From an uncultured Erythrobacter sp. (GTDB lineage: Bacteria; Pseudomonadota; Alphaproteobacteria; Sphingomonadales; Sphingomonadaceae), in the NCBI RefSeq assembly GCF_958304185.1, contig NZ_OY284433.1, forward strand, positions 1,798,001-1,862,000: a stretch of 64,000 nt of DNA. The letters run 5' to 3'. Below are positions 17,279 through 26,561 of the stretch, piece after piece. Every line of letters begins with the position of its first letter. The first letter of the stretch is position 1. The notes under the pieces were generated by a model. The model was not told the DNA's origin and ran no database searches. It worked only from the letters and a program-made list of their open reading frames with translations. The position numbers were made by a program, and so were the translations under genes.

Positions 17279-19144
17279 TCAGACCTGCCCGATGGCCTCG
17301 AGCACGGTTCCGGCGGCCAGCCAGCTCTGTTCCGCTTCGGCCAGAGCATCGGCCGCCCGCGCCCGCTTCGTCAGCAGGGCCTGCATCGCACTGCCGGATT
17401 GTCCGCCCGCCTTCGCACTGAGGGCAAGGATCTCGCTATCGAGCTGTCCCACCTCGGCCGACAGGCGAGCAATCGCGGCTTCGGCTTTGCTCAGGTCGCT
17501 CTGAGCGGCCCGCAAATCCGTGCCCGCCAATGTTCCGCCCTTCGCACCCTTGGCCTTGCCGTCGCGCGCGCCCTTGGGCTGGTTCCGGCCCAGGATGAAG
17601 TCGATGTAGTCCTCCATGCTGCCGGCATATTCGCGCGCCGTCCCATTATCGACGAGGATCAGGCGGTCCGCTGTCAACTCGACCATATGGCGATCGTGGC
17701 TGATGAGAATCACCGCACCCGAATAATTGTTGAGCGCCTGGATCAGCGCCTCACGCGCATCGACATCCAAGTGGTTGGTCGGCTCGTCGAGGATCAGCAG
17801 ATGCGGCGCATCGCGGGTGATCAGCGCCAGCGCGAGCCGCGCGCGCTCCCCGCCCGACAGCTTGTCGACCCGCTGGTTTGCGCGCGGGCCGGAGAAGCCG
17901 AACCGCCCCAATTGCGCGCGAATCGCGCCTTGGGCCGCACCTTCCATCGCGCGGTTCATCAGATCGAGCGGGGTGTCTTCGCCCGCCAACTCCTCCACCT
18001 GATACTGGGTGAAGTATCCGACCTTGAGCTTGCCGGGTGCGTTGACCTCACCCTCCGCAGGGACAAGCTGCGAGGCGAGCAGCCGCGCCAGCGTGGTCTT
18101 GCCATTGCCGTTGCGGCCCAAGAGCGCGATCCGGTCGTCGGCGTCGATGCGGAAATTGAGCCGCTTCAGGATCGGCGGCGCTTCACCGTAACCGACCGCC
18201 GCGTGATCCAATGTGATCATCGGCGATTTGAGTTCGGAGGGATCGGGAAAATCGAAGGTGAGCGAGGGGTCTTCCATCAGCGCCGCAATCGGCTGCATCT
18301 TGGCAAGCATCTTGGCGCGCGATTGCGCCTGCTTCGCGGTCGAGGCGCGGGCGGAGTTGCGCGCCACGTAATCCTGAAGCCGCGCGCGCTGCGCATCCTG
18401 CGAGGCCTTGGCCGCGGCGAGCTGCGCGGCGCGTTCGGCCCGCTGTTTCTCGAACGCATCATACCCGCCCGGATAGAGCGTCAGCTGCCCGCCTTGCAGG
18501 TGCAGGATGTGATCGACCACCTTGTTGAGCAGGTCGCGTTCATGGCTGATCACCACCAGCGTGGCGGGATAGGACTTGAGGAAGTTCTCCAGCCACAGCG
18601 TCGCTTCGAGATCGAGGTGGTTGCTGGGCTCGTCGAGCAGCAGGATGTCGGGTTCGGAAAACAGCAGGGCGCCCAGAGCGATCCGCATCTTCCAGCCGCC
18701 CGAGAAGCTGTCGACCGGGCGTTGCTGCATGTCCTCGTCGAAGCCCAACCCGTTGAGGATCTTGGCCGCGCGGGCGGGCGCGGAATAGGCGTCGATGGCG
18801 AGCAGACGTTCGTGAACGTCGCCCATCCGGTCCATGTCGGTGCAGGTTTCCAGCTCGGCCAGCAATTCCGCACGTTCGGTGGCGGAGGCGAGCACGACCT
18901 CTTCGGGCGTCATGCTGCCGCTGGGGGCTTCCTGTGCGATATAGCCGATCTTGGCGCGGGCGGGCTTGCTGATTTCGCCGTCATCCGGCTCGATCTCGCC
19001 GATCAGCGCCTTCATCAGCGTGGACTTGCCCGCGCCATTGCGGCCGATCAGCCCGACGCGCGCGCCCACCGGCACGGTTGCGCTGGCGCGTTCAAGAATG
19101 GCCCGGCCGCCAAGCCGCACTGTGACACCGTCGATTGTAAGCAT
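17279..19144 (-). CDS. ABC-F family ATPase (ribosome-associated, Uup/YheS-like)
   Basis: A 621-residue soluble protein with two ABC modules and no membrane segments. Walker A motifs are GRNGAGKST and GRNGNGKTT, signatures SGGWKMR and SGGERARL, and Walker B LLLDEPSNHLD and LILDEPTNHLD. A basic linker near residues 235-275 (KQRAERAAQLAAAKASQDAQ) is the P-site tRNA interaction motif region of ABC-F proteins. The C-terminal 80 residues form a coiled-coil like that of Uup/YheS. The expected role is translation-factor activity or resolution of stalled ribosomes. The gene is monocistronic. Confidence 0.93.
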   Translation of the reverse strand: MLTIDGVTVRLGGRAILERASATVPVGARVGLIGRNGAGKSTLMKALIGEIEPDDGEISKPARAKIGYIAQEAPSGSMTPEEVVLASATERAELLAELETCTDMDRMGDVHERLLAIDAYSAPARAAKILNGLGFDEDMQQRPVDSFSGGWKMRIALGALLFSEPDILLLDEPSNHLDLEATLWLENFLKSYPATLVVISHERDLLNKVVDHILHLQGGQLTLYPGGYDAFEKQRAERAAQLAAAKASQDAQRARLQDYVARNSARASTAKQAQSRAKMLAKMQPIAALMEDPSLTFDFPDPSELKSPMITLDHAAVGYGEAPPILKRLNFRIDADDRIALLGRNGNGKTTLARLLASQLVPAEGEVNAPGKLKVGYFTQYQVEELAGEDTPLDLMNRAMEGAAQGAIRAQLGRFGFSGPRANQRVDKLSGGERARLALALITRDAPHLLILDEPTNHLDVDAREALIQALNNYSGAVILISHDRHMVELTADRLILVDNGTAREYAGSMEDYIDFILGRNQPKGARDGKAKGAKGGTLAGTDLRAAQSDLSKAEAAIARLSAEVGQLDSEILALSAKAGGQSGSAMQALLTKRARAADALAEAEQSWLAAGTVLEAIGQV

Positions 19145-19211
19145 GGGCGCGCCCTTAACAGCCTATCGGGCGCGCCCCAAAGGAAATCCCTTCGCAAGTG
19201 CGAAAGCGGCC

Positions 19212-20102
19212 CTATTGCCCGCGTGCGTGACCCGCAATTTCGCTGGCGATGCGCGGGATCAGGGCGATGGGCAGATCGTGGCCCCAGCCCGGGATCGTCA
19301 CCAGCCGGGCGCCCGAGATATGCTTGGCGGTATCCTCGCCAGCCTCCAGCTTGACCAGCGGATCAGCCTCGCCGTGCATCACCAATGTCGGCACGGTGAC
19401 ATTCGCAAGGCGCGAACGGCGGCACCCATCGTCAATGATCGCGGCGAGCTGGCGCGGCAGGCCCGCCGGATAGACCGAGCGGCGCATATTGAGCAGCACC
19501 CGCTCGCGCTGCTGGTCGGGATCGAAGGGATAGCCGGGGCTGCCGATATTCTTGGCGATGTTGAGCCCGTGGGCGACCAGCGATTCTTCTTCCATGCTCT
19601 GGATCGGAGCCACCAGCGCATCAATCGCGTGCTTTTCCGCCTGGGGCAGCTTGCCATTGCCGGTGGTCGACATGATCGAGGTGAGGCTCGCCACCCGCTC
19701 GCCATGATGCACCGCCATCAGCTGCGCGATCATCCCGCCCATCGACGCGCCGACGATATGCGCACGCGCAATGCCGAGCGCGTCGAGCAGCCCGATCCCA
19801 TCATCGGCCATGTCCTTGAGCGTGTAGGGCACCTTGGCTGGGAAGCCGATCTTCTTGCGCAGCACCTGCACCGGCAGGCTGGGCGCACGCTTGCCTTCGA
19901 ACTTCTGGCTGAGGCCGATGTCGCGGTTGTCGTAGCGGATCACCCGGAACCCATCGCCGACCAACGCCGCGACCAACTCGTCCGGCCATAGCGTCATCTG
20001 CGCGCCGAGGCCCATCACCAGCAGGATCACTTCTGCGTCGGGGCTTCCGCGATCCTCGTAGAAAATCTCGATGCCGGTGTTGGGCGTGGTGACGGTGGGC
20101 AT
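19212..20102 (-). CDS. Alpha/beta-fold hydrolase
   Basis: A 296-residue protein starting at ATG 20102 (MPTVTTPNTGIEIFYED), preceded by AGAGGATCA; a longer frame reaches into the upstream gene. The nucleophile elbow is GASMGGM, the oxyanion region LLVMGLGAQMTLW, a putative acid lies in HGEADPLV and the catalytic His is in PGWGHDLP. These fit the esterase/epoxide-hydrolase-like alpha/beta hydrolases. The substrate cannot be told. No signal peptide is present, so it is cytoplasmic. Confidence 0.88.
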   Translation of the reverse strand: MPTVTTPNTGIEIFYEDRGSPDAEVILLVMGLGAQMTLWPDELVAALVGDGFRVIRYDNRDIGLSQKFEGKRAPSLPVQVLRKKIGFPAKVPYTLKDMADDGIGLLDALGIARAHIVGASMGGMIAQLMAVHHGERVASLTSIMSTTGNGKLPQAEKHAIDALVAPIQSMEEESLVAHGLNIAKNIGSPGYPFDPDQQRERVLLNMRRSVYPAGLPRQLAAIIDDGCRRSRLANVTVPTLVMHGEADPLVKLEAGEDTAKHISGARLVTIPGWGHDLPIALIPRIASEIAGHARGQ

Positions 20103-20148
20103 GATGCAGGCTGATCCTCTCAGGGTCTTCGTTCTTTGGCCCGCATGG

Positions 20149-21087
20149 TCACTTCCATTCGGGTCCGGCGATATCGAAGCCGCGCGCGTCCAATTGGTCA
20201 AGCACTCCGCCACTTTCCGCCAACACCCTTAGCGGCACGACGGCAAGGGTGGTGCCCTTGGCGGTGCTGACCTCGGCGATTGTGTCGACCCAGATCGTCC
20301 TCAATTCGCTGCCCAAAGTCTCGTCCGCCCAGGGCCAGCACTGGCCGAGCGCGCTTTCCAGCGGGTTCGCCATGACCGAGGGAATATCGTAGCGCCGCCA
20401 GTCCGCCGCGCGCTTTTCGACGATATCGGGGCCCGCCTCGACCGCGTCCATTGCGGCATTGAGGCAGGGGATATGCGCGGCGGGCTGCGCATCGGCGAGG
20501 TTGTCGATGATATCCTCACCGCGCAAGGTCGCGGCGCGGGTGGTCGGGACATTGGCCTTGTCCGCCGCCTTGCTGACCACGTCGGAGGGTTCATCGGCCG
20601 TGTCACGGTTGAAGCGCAGTTCCTTCCTCAGCATCTGGAACGAGGTCATTAGGAAGGATTGGCGGGCGTAATCCTCCTCATGCGCAGTGCCGAGCGATTC
20701 CAGCCGCGCCCATTGCTCCGGCGTCAGAAATTCGCGCGCCACGGTCTTGTCGGGCAGCTTGGTGAACTTCGAGCCGGAGAAGATCAGCCGCAGTACATCG
20801 CCCGGCGAAATCTTGGGCCGCGCGCCGAGGATCACGCGGTCGGCCTGCTTGGTGGCTTCCTCCAGCCGCGCAGGCTCCCACGGCGTGGTCTTGGGGATCG
20901 CCCGAATCTCGCCGACGAGGATGATGGTGCCGGTGGGCGTATCAATCGTCCACATCGGCGCACCGGAGCGCTGCGCGGTGACGACGATCGAATTCTCTGA
21001 GGCGTTTTCGGATGGGGCGGGGTCTTGGGCGGCGAGGGGGGCGGCGTTCAGCGCGGCAAGGCAAAGAAAACCCAGAACTCTTGTCAT
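20149..21087 (-). CDS. TraB/GumN-like secreted protein with both family histidines replaced
   Basis: A 312-residue protein with signal peptide MTRVLGFLCLAALNAAPLAAQ. The layout matches TraB/GumN proteins: an N-terminal PMWTIDTPTGTIILVGEI block, helical middle and C-terminal block with ARGFDI. In the family the first block usually reads like LGTIHVLP and the last like GAGHLAGPDGLL. Here they read VGEIRAIP and VPLRVLAESGGVL, so both metal-binding-type histidines are Arg. If the alignment holds, this is an inactive relative. It is probably periplasmic. Partners are unknown. Confidence 0.7.
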   Translation of the reverse strand: MTRVLGFLCLAALNAAPLAAQDPAPSENASENSIVVTAQRSGAPMWTIDTPTGTIILVGEIRAIPKTTPWEPARLEEATKQADRVILGARPKISPGDVLRLIFSGSKFTKLPDKTVAREFLTPEQWARLESLGTAHEEDYARQSFLMTSFQMLRKELRFNRDTADEPSDVVSKAADKANVPTTRAATLRGEDIIDNLADAQPAAHIPCLNAAMDAVEAGPDIVEKRAADWRRYDIPSVMANPLESALGQCWPWADETLGSELRTIWVDTIAEVSTAKGTTLAVVPLRVLAESGGVLDQLDARGFDIAGPEWK

Positions 21088-21173
21088 CGGTGCGCCCTTT
21101 TGGAGTGTGTCAGCGCGTGGCTATGTCGCGTAAGATGAACCGCGACCGAACTACTGGAAAAGCCCTAACTTCC

Positions 21174-21264
21174 GTCCGTGCTGAGCTTGTCAAAGCACTG
21201 CACTTTCTTCCAGGCCAAGGTCCGAAGTGAAAAGCAGCCCTTCGACAAGCTCAGGGCAAACGGG
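21174..21264. repeat. Small palindromic intergenic repeat with CTGAGCTTGTC arms
   Basis: Between the TraB-like and nadB genes, CTGAGCTTGTCAAAG (21181-21195) is matched on the opposite strand by the complement of CTTCGACAAGCTCAG (21240-21254). The outer flanks (CCGTG and AAACGG) are roughly complementary too. The roughly 90-base element has no coding content. The CTGAGCTTGTCGAAG palindrome arm is a common sphingomonad intergenic repeat. Confidence 0.7.
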
Positions 21265-21283
21265 TCTGGGTTAATCCAGCGCC

Positions 21284-22885
21284 CTAAGGCACCAGCACCG
21301 TATCCTTGGGCTCGTCCGCCAGCTCAGGATAATCCAGCGTATAATGCAGCCCCCGGCTTTCCTTGCGGCGCAGCGCGGACATGACGATCAGCTCGGCCGA
21401 TTGCAGCAGGTTTCTGAGTTCAATCAGATCGGTCGTCACCCGGAACGCGCCGTAGTAATCCTCGACCTCGCGTTTCAGCAGGTCGATGCGGCTGGCGGCG
21501 CGCTCCAGGCGTTTGGTGGTGCGCACGATGCCGACGTAGTTCCACATGAAGCGGCGGATTTCGGTCCAGTTCTGTTTGATCACCACCTCTTCGTCGGAGT
21601 CGGTCACGCGGCTTTCGTCCCACGGCAGGATCGCGGGCACGTCCTCAAGGCTGTCCCAGCGTTCGAGAATATCCTGCGCCGCCGCCTCGCCGAAGACGAA
21701 GCATTCGAGCAGGGAGTTGGACGCCAGCCGGTTCGCGCCGTGCAGGCCGCTTTCGGTGCATTCGCCCGCCGCCCACAGCCCCGGCACATCGGTGCGCGCG
21801 TCGAGGCCCACAACCACCCCGCCGCAGGTGTAGTGCTGCGCTGGCACGACCGGGATCGGCTGGGTGGTCATGTCGATGCCCAGTCCCATCAGCTTGTCGT
21901 AGATCGTCGGGAAGTGGCCCTTCACGAAATCGGCGGGCTGGTGGCTGATGTCGAGATGCACGCAATCGAGGCCGAACCGCTTGATCTGATCGTCGATCGC
22001 GCGGGCGACCACATCGCGGGGGGCGAGTTCCATGCGCTCAGGATCGTAATCGACCATGAAACGCCGCCCGGTTTCGGGGTGGAGCAGATGCCCGCCCTCG
22101 CCCCGCACGGCCTCAGTTATGAGGAAGTTTTTGACGTCGAGATTGTAGAGGCAGGTCGGGTGGAACTGCATCATCTCCATGTTGGAGACGCGCGCGCCCG
22201 CCCGCCAGGCCATTGCGATCCCGTCCCCCGTCGCGCCGCGCGGGGCGGTGGAGAACTGATAGACGCGCCCGGCACCGCCCGTGGCGAGGATCGTGGCGCG
22301 GGCGACATGGCGTTCGACGCGCCCGGTGGCCTCGTCCAGCGCATAGACGCCCCACACGCGCCCGGCGGCGGAGAAGTGCTCGCGGTGGCGGTCGGTGATG
22401 AAGTCGATGCAGGTGCGGCCCGGCAGGAGCGTAATGTTCGGGTTCGCCTCCGCCGCCTTGACCAGCGCCGATTGCACCGCCCAGCCGGTCGCATCGTCGA
22501 CATGGACGATCCGGCGATGCGAATGGCCGCCTTCGCGGGTCAGGTGGAGGCTGTCGGCATCGCGGTTGAACGGCACGCCCAACTCGCACAATCGGTCGAT
22601 GGATTGCGGCGCGCGTTCGATCACGAATTCGACCGTGGCGAGGTCATTGAGGCCAGCACCCGCCACCATCGTATCGCGCACGTGGTTTTCAAAGGTGTCG
22701 CCGGTGTCGAGCACAGCGGCGATCCCGCCCTGTGCCCAAGCGGTCGATCCGCCAGTGAGCGAGCCCTTGGCCAGCACCAGCACGCGGCGCGTTTCGGCCA
22801 GCGCCAGCGCCGCGGTCAGCCCCGCCGCGCCCGAGCCGATCACGACAACATCATGCGCCTGTTGCAAGCCATCTTCCATCGCCAT
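21284..22885 (-). CDS. nadB: L-aspartate oxidase
   Basis: A 533-residue FAD enzyme oxidising L-aspartate to iminoaspartate, the first step of de novo NAD synthesis. The FAD-binding fold is VVVIGSGAAGLTAALALAE at residues 13-31. Further marks are GGSTAWAQGGIAAVLD, VRGEGGHLLHPETGRRFM, YTCGGVVVGLDARTDVPGLWAAGECTESGLHGANRLASNSLLE (read as consecutive blocks) and a C-terminal helical domain. The length is normal. nadA and nadC are not in the window. Confidence 0.96.
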   Translation of the reverse strand: MAMEDGLQQAHDVVVIGSGAAGLTAALALAETRRVLVLAKGSLTGGSTAWAQGGIAAVLDTGDTFENHVRDTMVAGAGLNDLATVEFVIERAPQSIDRLCELGVPFNRDADSLHLTREGGHSHRRIVHVDDATGWAVQSALVKAAEANPNITLLPGRTCIDFITDRHREHFSAAGRVWGVYALDEATGRVERHVARATILATGGAGRVYQFSTAPRGATGDGIAMAWRAGARVSNMEMMQFHPTCLYNLDVKNFLITEAVRGEGGHLLHPETGRRFMVDYDPERMELAPRDVVARAIDDQIKRFGLDCVHLDISHQPADFVKGHFPTIYDKLMGLGIDMTTQPIPVVPAQHYTCGGVVVGLDARTDVPGLWAAGECTESGLHGANRLASNSLLECFVFGEAAAQDILERWDSLEDVPAILPWDESRVTDSDEEVVIKQNWTEIRRFMWNYVGIVRTTKRLERAASRIDLLKREVEDYYGAFRVTTDLIELRNLLQSAELIVMSALRRKESRGLHYTLDYPELADEPKDTVLVP

Positions 22886-22938
22886 CCGCTTGCCATGACG
22901 TGCAATTGCGCGGTCGGCAAGCGGGTTGCGCGGCGTGT

Positions 22939-23892
22939 TCAGCCGTCGCTGGCGGTCAGCTGGACGAACACATCCTCAAGATCGGCTTCGCGGGTGGTGA
23001 CGTCTTCCACAGTCAGGCCCTGCGCCTGAAGGATCCCCAGCACCTGACCTGCACTGAGCCGGTCCTTGTCATAGGTCACCTCGACCCCGCGCGCGCCGTC
23101 CCACTGCACTTTGACGAAAGCCTCATGCGCAGGGGCCGAGGCGAGGTCTTGCGCGGTGGTGACGGTCACGATCTTCTCGCGCGCCATGTCGACCAGCTCG
23201 CGCGTCGGCTTGTTGGCGATCAGCTGGCCGTTGTTGATGATCGCGATCCGGTCGCACAGCTCCTCGGCCTCTTCGAGGTAGTGGGTGGTGAGCACGACGG
23301 TCACACCGTCACGGTTCAATTCGCTGACCAGTTCCCACAGCTGGCGGCGAAGATCGACATCGACCCCGGCGGTGGGTTCATCCAGCACCAGAATGGGTGG
23401 GCTGTGCACCATCGCCTTGGCCACCAGCAGCCGTCGCTTCATCCCGCCTGATAGCGTGCGGGCATAGGCATTGCGCTTGTCGGCGAGGCGCACGGCCTCC
23501 AGCAGCGCTTCGGAGCGGCGCAGGGCGGCGGCGATGCCGTAGAACCCGGCCTGATTCTCCAGCACTTCAAACGGCGTGAAGAACGGATCGAACACGATTT
23601 CCTGCGGGACAATCCCGATCGAGCGGCTGGCGTTGCGGCGGTTGCGATCAATGTCGAAACCCCAGATGTCGATGCTGCCGGAAGTCTTGTTGACCAACCC
23701 GGCCAGGATATTGATCAGCGTCGATTTGCCCGCGCCGTTGGGGCCAAGCAGACCGAAGATCGAGCCTTCGGGCACATCGAAGCTCACCCCGCCCAGCGCC
23801 AGCTTGCCTGCGGTGACGGTGCCGTTCGCGCCCTTGGCCGGGGCGTAGCGTTTCACGAGATTGTCGATGCGGATGGCGGGTTCGGCTGACAT
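22939..23892 (-). CDS. ABC transporter ATP-binding protein (ABC-2 type)
   Basis: A 317-residue ATPase with Walker A GPNGAGKST, Q-loop PQEIVFDPFFTPFE, signature LSGGMKRRL, Walker B ILVLDEPTAGVDVDL and the switch His in VLTTHYLEEAEEL. The layout (long C-terminal extension after the ATPase core, NodI/CcmA-like) fits drug- or polysaccharide-export ABC-2 systems. No permease gene is adjacent on either side, so its membrane partner must be encoded elsewhere. Confidence 0.92.
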   Translation of the reverse strand: MSAEPAIRIDNLVKRYAPAKGANGTVTAGKLALGGVSFDVPEGSIFGLLGPNGAGKSTLINILAGLVNKTSGSIDIWGFDIDRNRRNASRSIGIVPQEIVFDPFFTPFEVLENQAGFYGIAAALRRSEALLEAVRLADKRNAYARTLSGGMKRRLLVAKAMVHSPPILVLDEPTAGVDVDLRRQLWELVSELNRDGVTVVLTTHYLEEAEELCDRIAIINNGQLIANKPTRELVDMAREKIVTVTTAQDLASAPAHEAFVKVQWDGARGVEVTYDKDRLSAGQVLGILQAQGLTVEDVTTREADLEDVFVQLTASDG

Positions 23893-23964
23893 GGCTTCCG
23901 CCTAGGCAAAGGCGCCTGCAAAGGCAATTGAACTCCGGCGCGGCGCCCTGTATCGGCAAGCGCC

Positions 23965-24213
23965 ATGAGCATTCCTCCTCCCGAAGTCCTGCTGGTCGAT
24001 ACGCGGCGCGTTTCCTGCGACGGGGCCAGCGGCATCCGCGCCCGCGCCGGCTATCGCCCCTCCGCGCTCGGCCATCCGCGCGTGTTCCTTGAGATCGACG
24101 AACATGGCTATGTCGATTGCGGCTATTGCGACCGCCGCTTCGTGCTGCGCGGTGGCCCGGCGGATGGTGCGGATCAGGCGGGCCTGCCCGATATCGCTGC
24201 GGGCGCCAGCTGA
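23965..24213 (+). CDS. Zinc-finger (zf-CHCC) protein, NDUFS6-like
   Basis: An 82-residue protein with the CHCC zinc-ligand pattern: a Cys in RRVSCDG, a His in LGHPRVFLEI and the pair in VDCGYCDRRFVL. The family is related to the mitochondrial complex I subunit NDUFS6; in bacteria it is a small cytoplasmic protein of unclear role. It is divergent from the ABC ATPase gene, with 72 bases between starts. Confidence 0.88.
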   Translation: MSIPPPEVLLVDTRRVSCDGASGIRARAGYRPSALGHPRVFLEIDEHGYVDCGYCDRRFVLRGGPADGADQAGLPDIAAGAS

Positions 24214-24287
24214 TCCGGCACGCTCAGCGGCGGTTAAGGCAGGCTGTGCTGTACGAACGTTGTATCCCTGACTGCGAGGATCGATCC

Positions 24288-24749
24288 ATGAACCGTTTTC
24301 GTCCTGCCCTTATCGCCGCTGTGCCGCTTGCTCTGGCAGGCCTGTGCCTCAGTCCGCTTGCAGCTCAAGATGTCGAGACCGAAACCACCGCCGAAGCCGC
24401 GCCGCCGAGTAAGGGCGAAGCGCGCCTCGCCAAACTGATCGAGGGCCGCGTGGCGGGAGAGCCAGTGCGGTGCATCCGCAGCCTGCCGAGTCAGCGCATG
24501 ACGACCATTGATCGCACCGCCTATGTCTATGGCTCGGGCAACACGATCTATGTCCAGCGCACCCGCGATCCCGACCAGATCGACGATAATGACGCGCTGG
24601 TCACACAACGCTTCAACGCGAGCGAATTGTGTCGGCTCGACCAGATGACCACGGTCGATCGGGTGCTGGGCTTTTTCACCGGCGCGGTGTTCTTTGAGGA
24701 TTTCGTGCCTTACACCCGCTTGAAATCGAACGCGGGCGGCGAAGGCTGA
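24288..24749 (+). CDS. Secreted protein of unknown function
   Basis: A 153-residue protein from ATG 24288, preceded by GCGAGGATCG. It has a signal peptide (MNRFRPALIAAVPLALAGLCLSPLAAQ) and a mature domain with two cysteines (EPVRCIRSLP and SELCRLDQM) that may form a disulfide. Tyr-rich strands (TAYVYGSGNTIYVQR) suggest a small beta fold. The pattern resembles uncharacterised sphingomonad periplasmic proteins, but no named family is assigned. Confidence 0.75.
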   Translation: MNRFRPALIAAVPLALAGLCLSPLAAQDVETETTAEAAPPSKGEARLAKLIEGRVAGEPVRCIRSLPSQRMTTIDRTAYVYGSGNTIYVQRTRDPDQIDDNDALVTQRFNASELCRLDQMTTVDRVLGFFTGAVFFEDFVPYTRLKSNAGGEG

Positions 24750-24750
24750 A

Positions 24751-24765
24751 CCGCCTTTTAGGCGG
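24751..24765. terminator. Weak bidirectional hairpin between convergent genes
   Basis: CCGCCT and AGGCGG form a six-base stem with a TTT loop just after the stop of the 24288-24749 gene. No clear T-run follows, so termination is only possible, not demonstrated. Confidence 0.3.
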
Positions 24766-24815
24766 GTAGATCACCGACGCGAGCGCCTCCCAACCGTCAC
24801 GCCGGTGCAGTCGGC

Positions 24816-25790
24816 TCAGCCGCGCGCCATCGCATTCATCCGGGCGATGATTTCTTCAGCCTGAAGCATGATCCGGTCGATCAATTCCTGACAGGTCGGG
24901 ATGTCGTGGATCAGCCCGGCGACCATGCCGCAGCTCCACGCGCCCGCATCCATCGTGCCTTCCATCATGATCTTCGGGTAGACCCCGGCGACTTCGGGCA
25001 GGATGTCCTGAATGGTGATGGAATCGCCCAGCTCCTTCTCCTTGATGATCAGGCGCTCGACCGCGGCATTGTTGAGCACGCGCTCGGTGTTACGCAGCGG
25101 GCGCATCACAAGGCGGGTGTCGAGTTCGGATGCCGCAAGGATCGCCTGCTTCACGTTCTCGTGCACCGGCGCTTCCTTGGTGGCGATGAAGCGCGTGCCC
25201 ATGTTGATCCCCTGCGCGCCCATCGCGAGGCTGGCGACCAGGCTGCGCCCGTCGGCCATGCCGCCGCTGGAGACGAAGGGGATTTCCAACTCGTCCGCCG
25301 CGCGCGGCAACAGGATGAAGTTCGGCACATCGTCCTCGCCAGGATGGCCGCCGCATTCGAACCCGTCGACACTCACCGCATCGCAGCCGATCGCCTGCGC
25401 CTTCAGCGAGTGGCGCACAGACGTGCACTTGTGGATGACCTTGATCCCGGCATCCTTCAGCGCGGGCAGCAAATCGACCGGGTTGCGCCCTGCGGTCTCC
25501 ACCACCTTAACGCCGCCGTCGATCACGGCCTTGACCAGCCCGGGATAGTCGGGCGGGGTCAGGGTCGGCAGGATGGTGAGGTTCACGCCGAACGGCTTGT
25601 CGGTCATGTCCTTGCAGCGCGCGATTTCATTGGCGAGCTTCTCCGGGGTGCCCTGCGTCAGCCCGGTGATGATCCCGAGCCCCCCGGCGTTGGAGACCGC
25701 CGCCGCCATCTCGGCAAAGCCGACATAGTGCATCCCGCCCTGAATGATGGGGTGCTGGATGCCGAACATTTCAGTGATGGCGGTCTTCAT
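24816..25790 (-). CDS. FMN-dependent nitronate monooxygenase / 2-nitropropane dioxygenase-like oxidoreductase
   Basis: A 324-residue TIM-barrel flavoprotein: PIIQGGMHYVGFAEMAAAVSNAGGLG at the N-terminus, GVNLTILPT, the central substrate loop DGFECGGHPGED and the FMN-binding SGGMADGRSLVASLAMGAQGINMGTRF. The family includes nitronate monooxygenases and FabK-like enoyl reductases; the GGHPGED loop fits the NMO group best. It stands alone, so the physiological substrate is unknown. Confidence 0.9.
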   Translation of the reverse strand: MKTAITEMFGIQHPIIQGGMHYVGFAEMAAAVSNAGGLGIITGLTQGTPEKLANEIARCKDMTDKPFGVNLTILPTLTPPDYPGLVKAVIDGGVKVVETAGRNPVDLLPALKDAGIKVIHKCTSVRHSLKAQAIGCDAVSVDGFECGGHPGEDDVPNFILLPRAADELEIPFVSSGGMADGRSLVASLAMGAQGINMGTRFIATKEAPVHENVKQAILAASELDTRLVMRPLRNTERVLNNAAVERLIIKEKELGDSITIQDILPEVAGVYPKIMMEGTMDAGAWSCGMVAGLIHDIPTCQELIDRIMLQAEEIIARMNAMARG

Positions 25791-25929
25791 GACGTGGTCT
25801 CTCCCGTTGGAATGCGTGTTTGCACGGGAGACAAGCCGAGTTGCGCAATGCTTTCAAGCCTGCTTTTGAGAGGGCCGCAGCCCAACCCACTGTGTCGTAG
25901 CGTCACGCCGCCCAAGGAATTTTGCTTCC

Positions 25930-26538
25930 ATGCGCATCGCCGCCCTGCTTGCCGCCATCGTTGCCTTCATCGGTGGGGCGAGCGCACTGTTGCAGGGGCC
26001 TTTGCCGGGCGATGTGACGTTGACGCTGGCCTTGCAGGAGACGTTAGGCGCTCGCCCGTTCTGGGCCGGTTGGCTGACCGATACGGCGAAGGCGCCGCTG
26101 CTCTGGGGAACGCTCGTGGTCGCAGGAGCGCTGGCCTATCAGGTCGCGCGGCTGCGAGGCGCATTGGCATTGCCGCTCGCCTATGCCTTCGCCTTCGCCG
26201 CCGACAAGGGCCTGCGCGCCGTGTTGTTCGTGCCGCGCCCCGATCCTGCCCTTGTGGCGGTCGCCGATCCCGCCGCGTCTAGCGGACTGCCGTCGACCTT
26301 CGGCCTTGTCTATGGGGCGATGTTCGGTGTGGCTTTGCTGGCAAGCGGGCCTGCGCACCGTGCGCGCGCCGCGCGGCTTCTCGCAGGCGGGCTGCTGATC
26401 GCCGGGGTATCGGCGCGGATCACCTTGGGGGGCCACTGGAGCAGCCAGATGATCGCATCGACCGCGCTCGGGATGCTGGCTGCGCAGGCGGCACTGGCCA
26501 TCACGGCCCGCCTGCCACTGCCGCGCCGCGCGAGATAA
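25930..26538 (+). CDS. PAP2-family phosphatase, membrane-bound
   Basis: A 202-residue protein with several membrane segments. The acid-phosphatase (PAP2) signature is divided as usual: KGLRAVLFVPRP (first lysine/arginine motif), SGLPSTFGLVYG (second; Ser replaces the usual SGH histidine position) and a late RITLGGHWSSQMIA (third, with its His). The missing middle His, read here as Thr-Phe, may reduce activity. The likely role is lipid-phosphate dephosphorylation. Confidence 0.78.
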   Translation: MRIAALLAAIVAFIGGASALLQGPLPGDVTLTLALQETLGARPFWAGWLTDTAKAPLLWGTLVVAGALAYQVARLRGALALPLAYAFAFAADKGLRAVLFVPRPDPALVAVADPAASSGLPSTFGLVYGAMFGVALLASGPAHRARAARLLAGGLLIAGVSARITLGGHWSSQMIASTALGMLAAQAALAITARLPLPRRAR

Positions 26539-26561
26539 GCGGCAGCCGGAGCCGGGCTACC

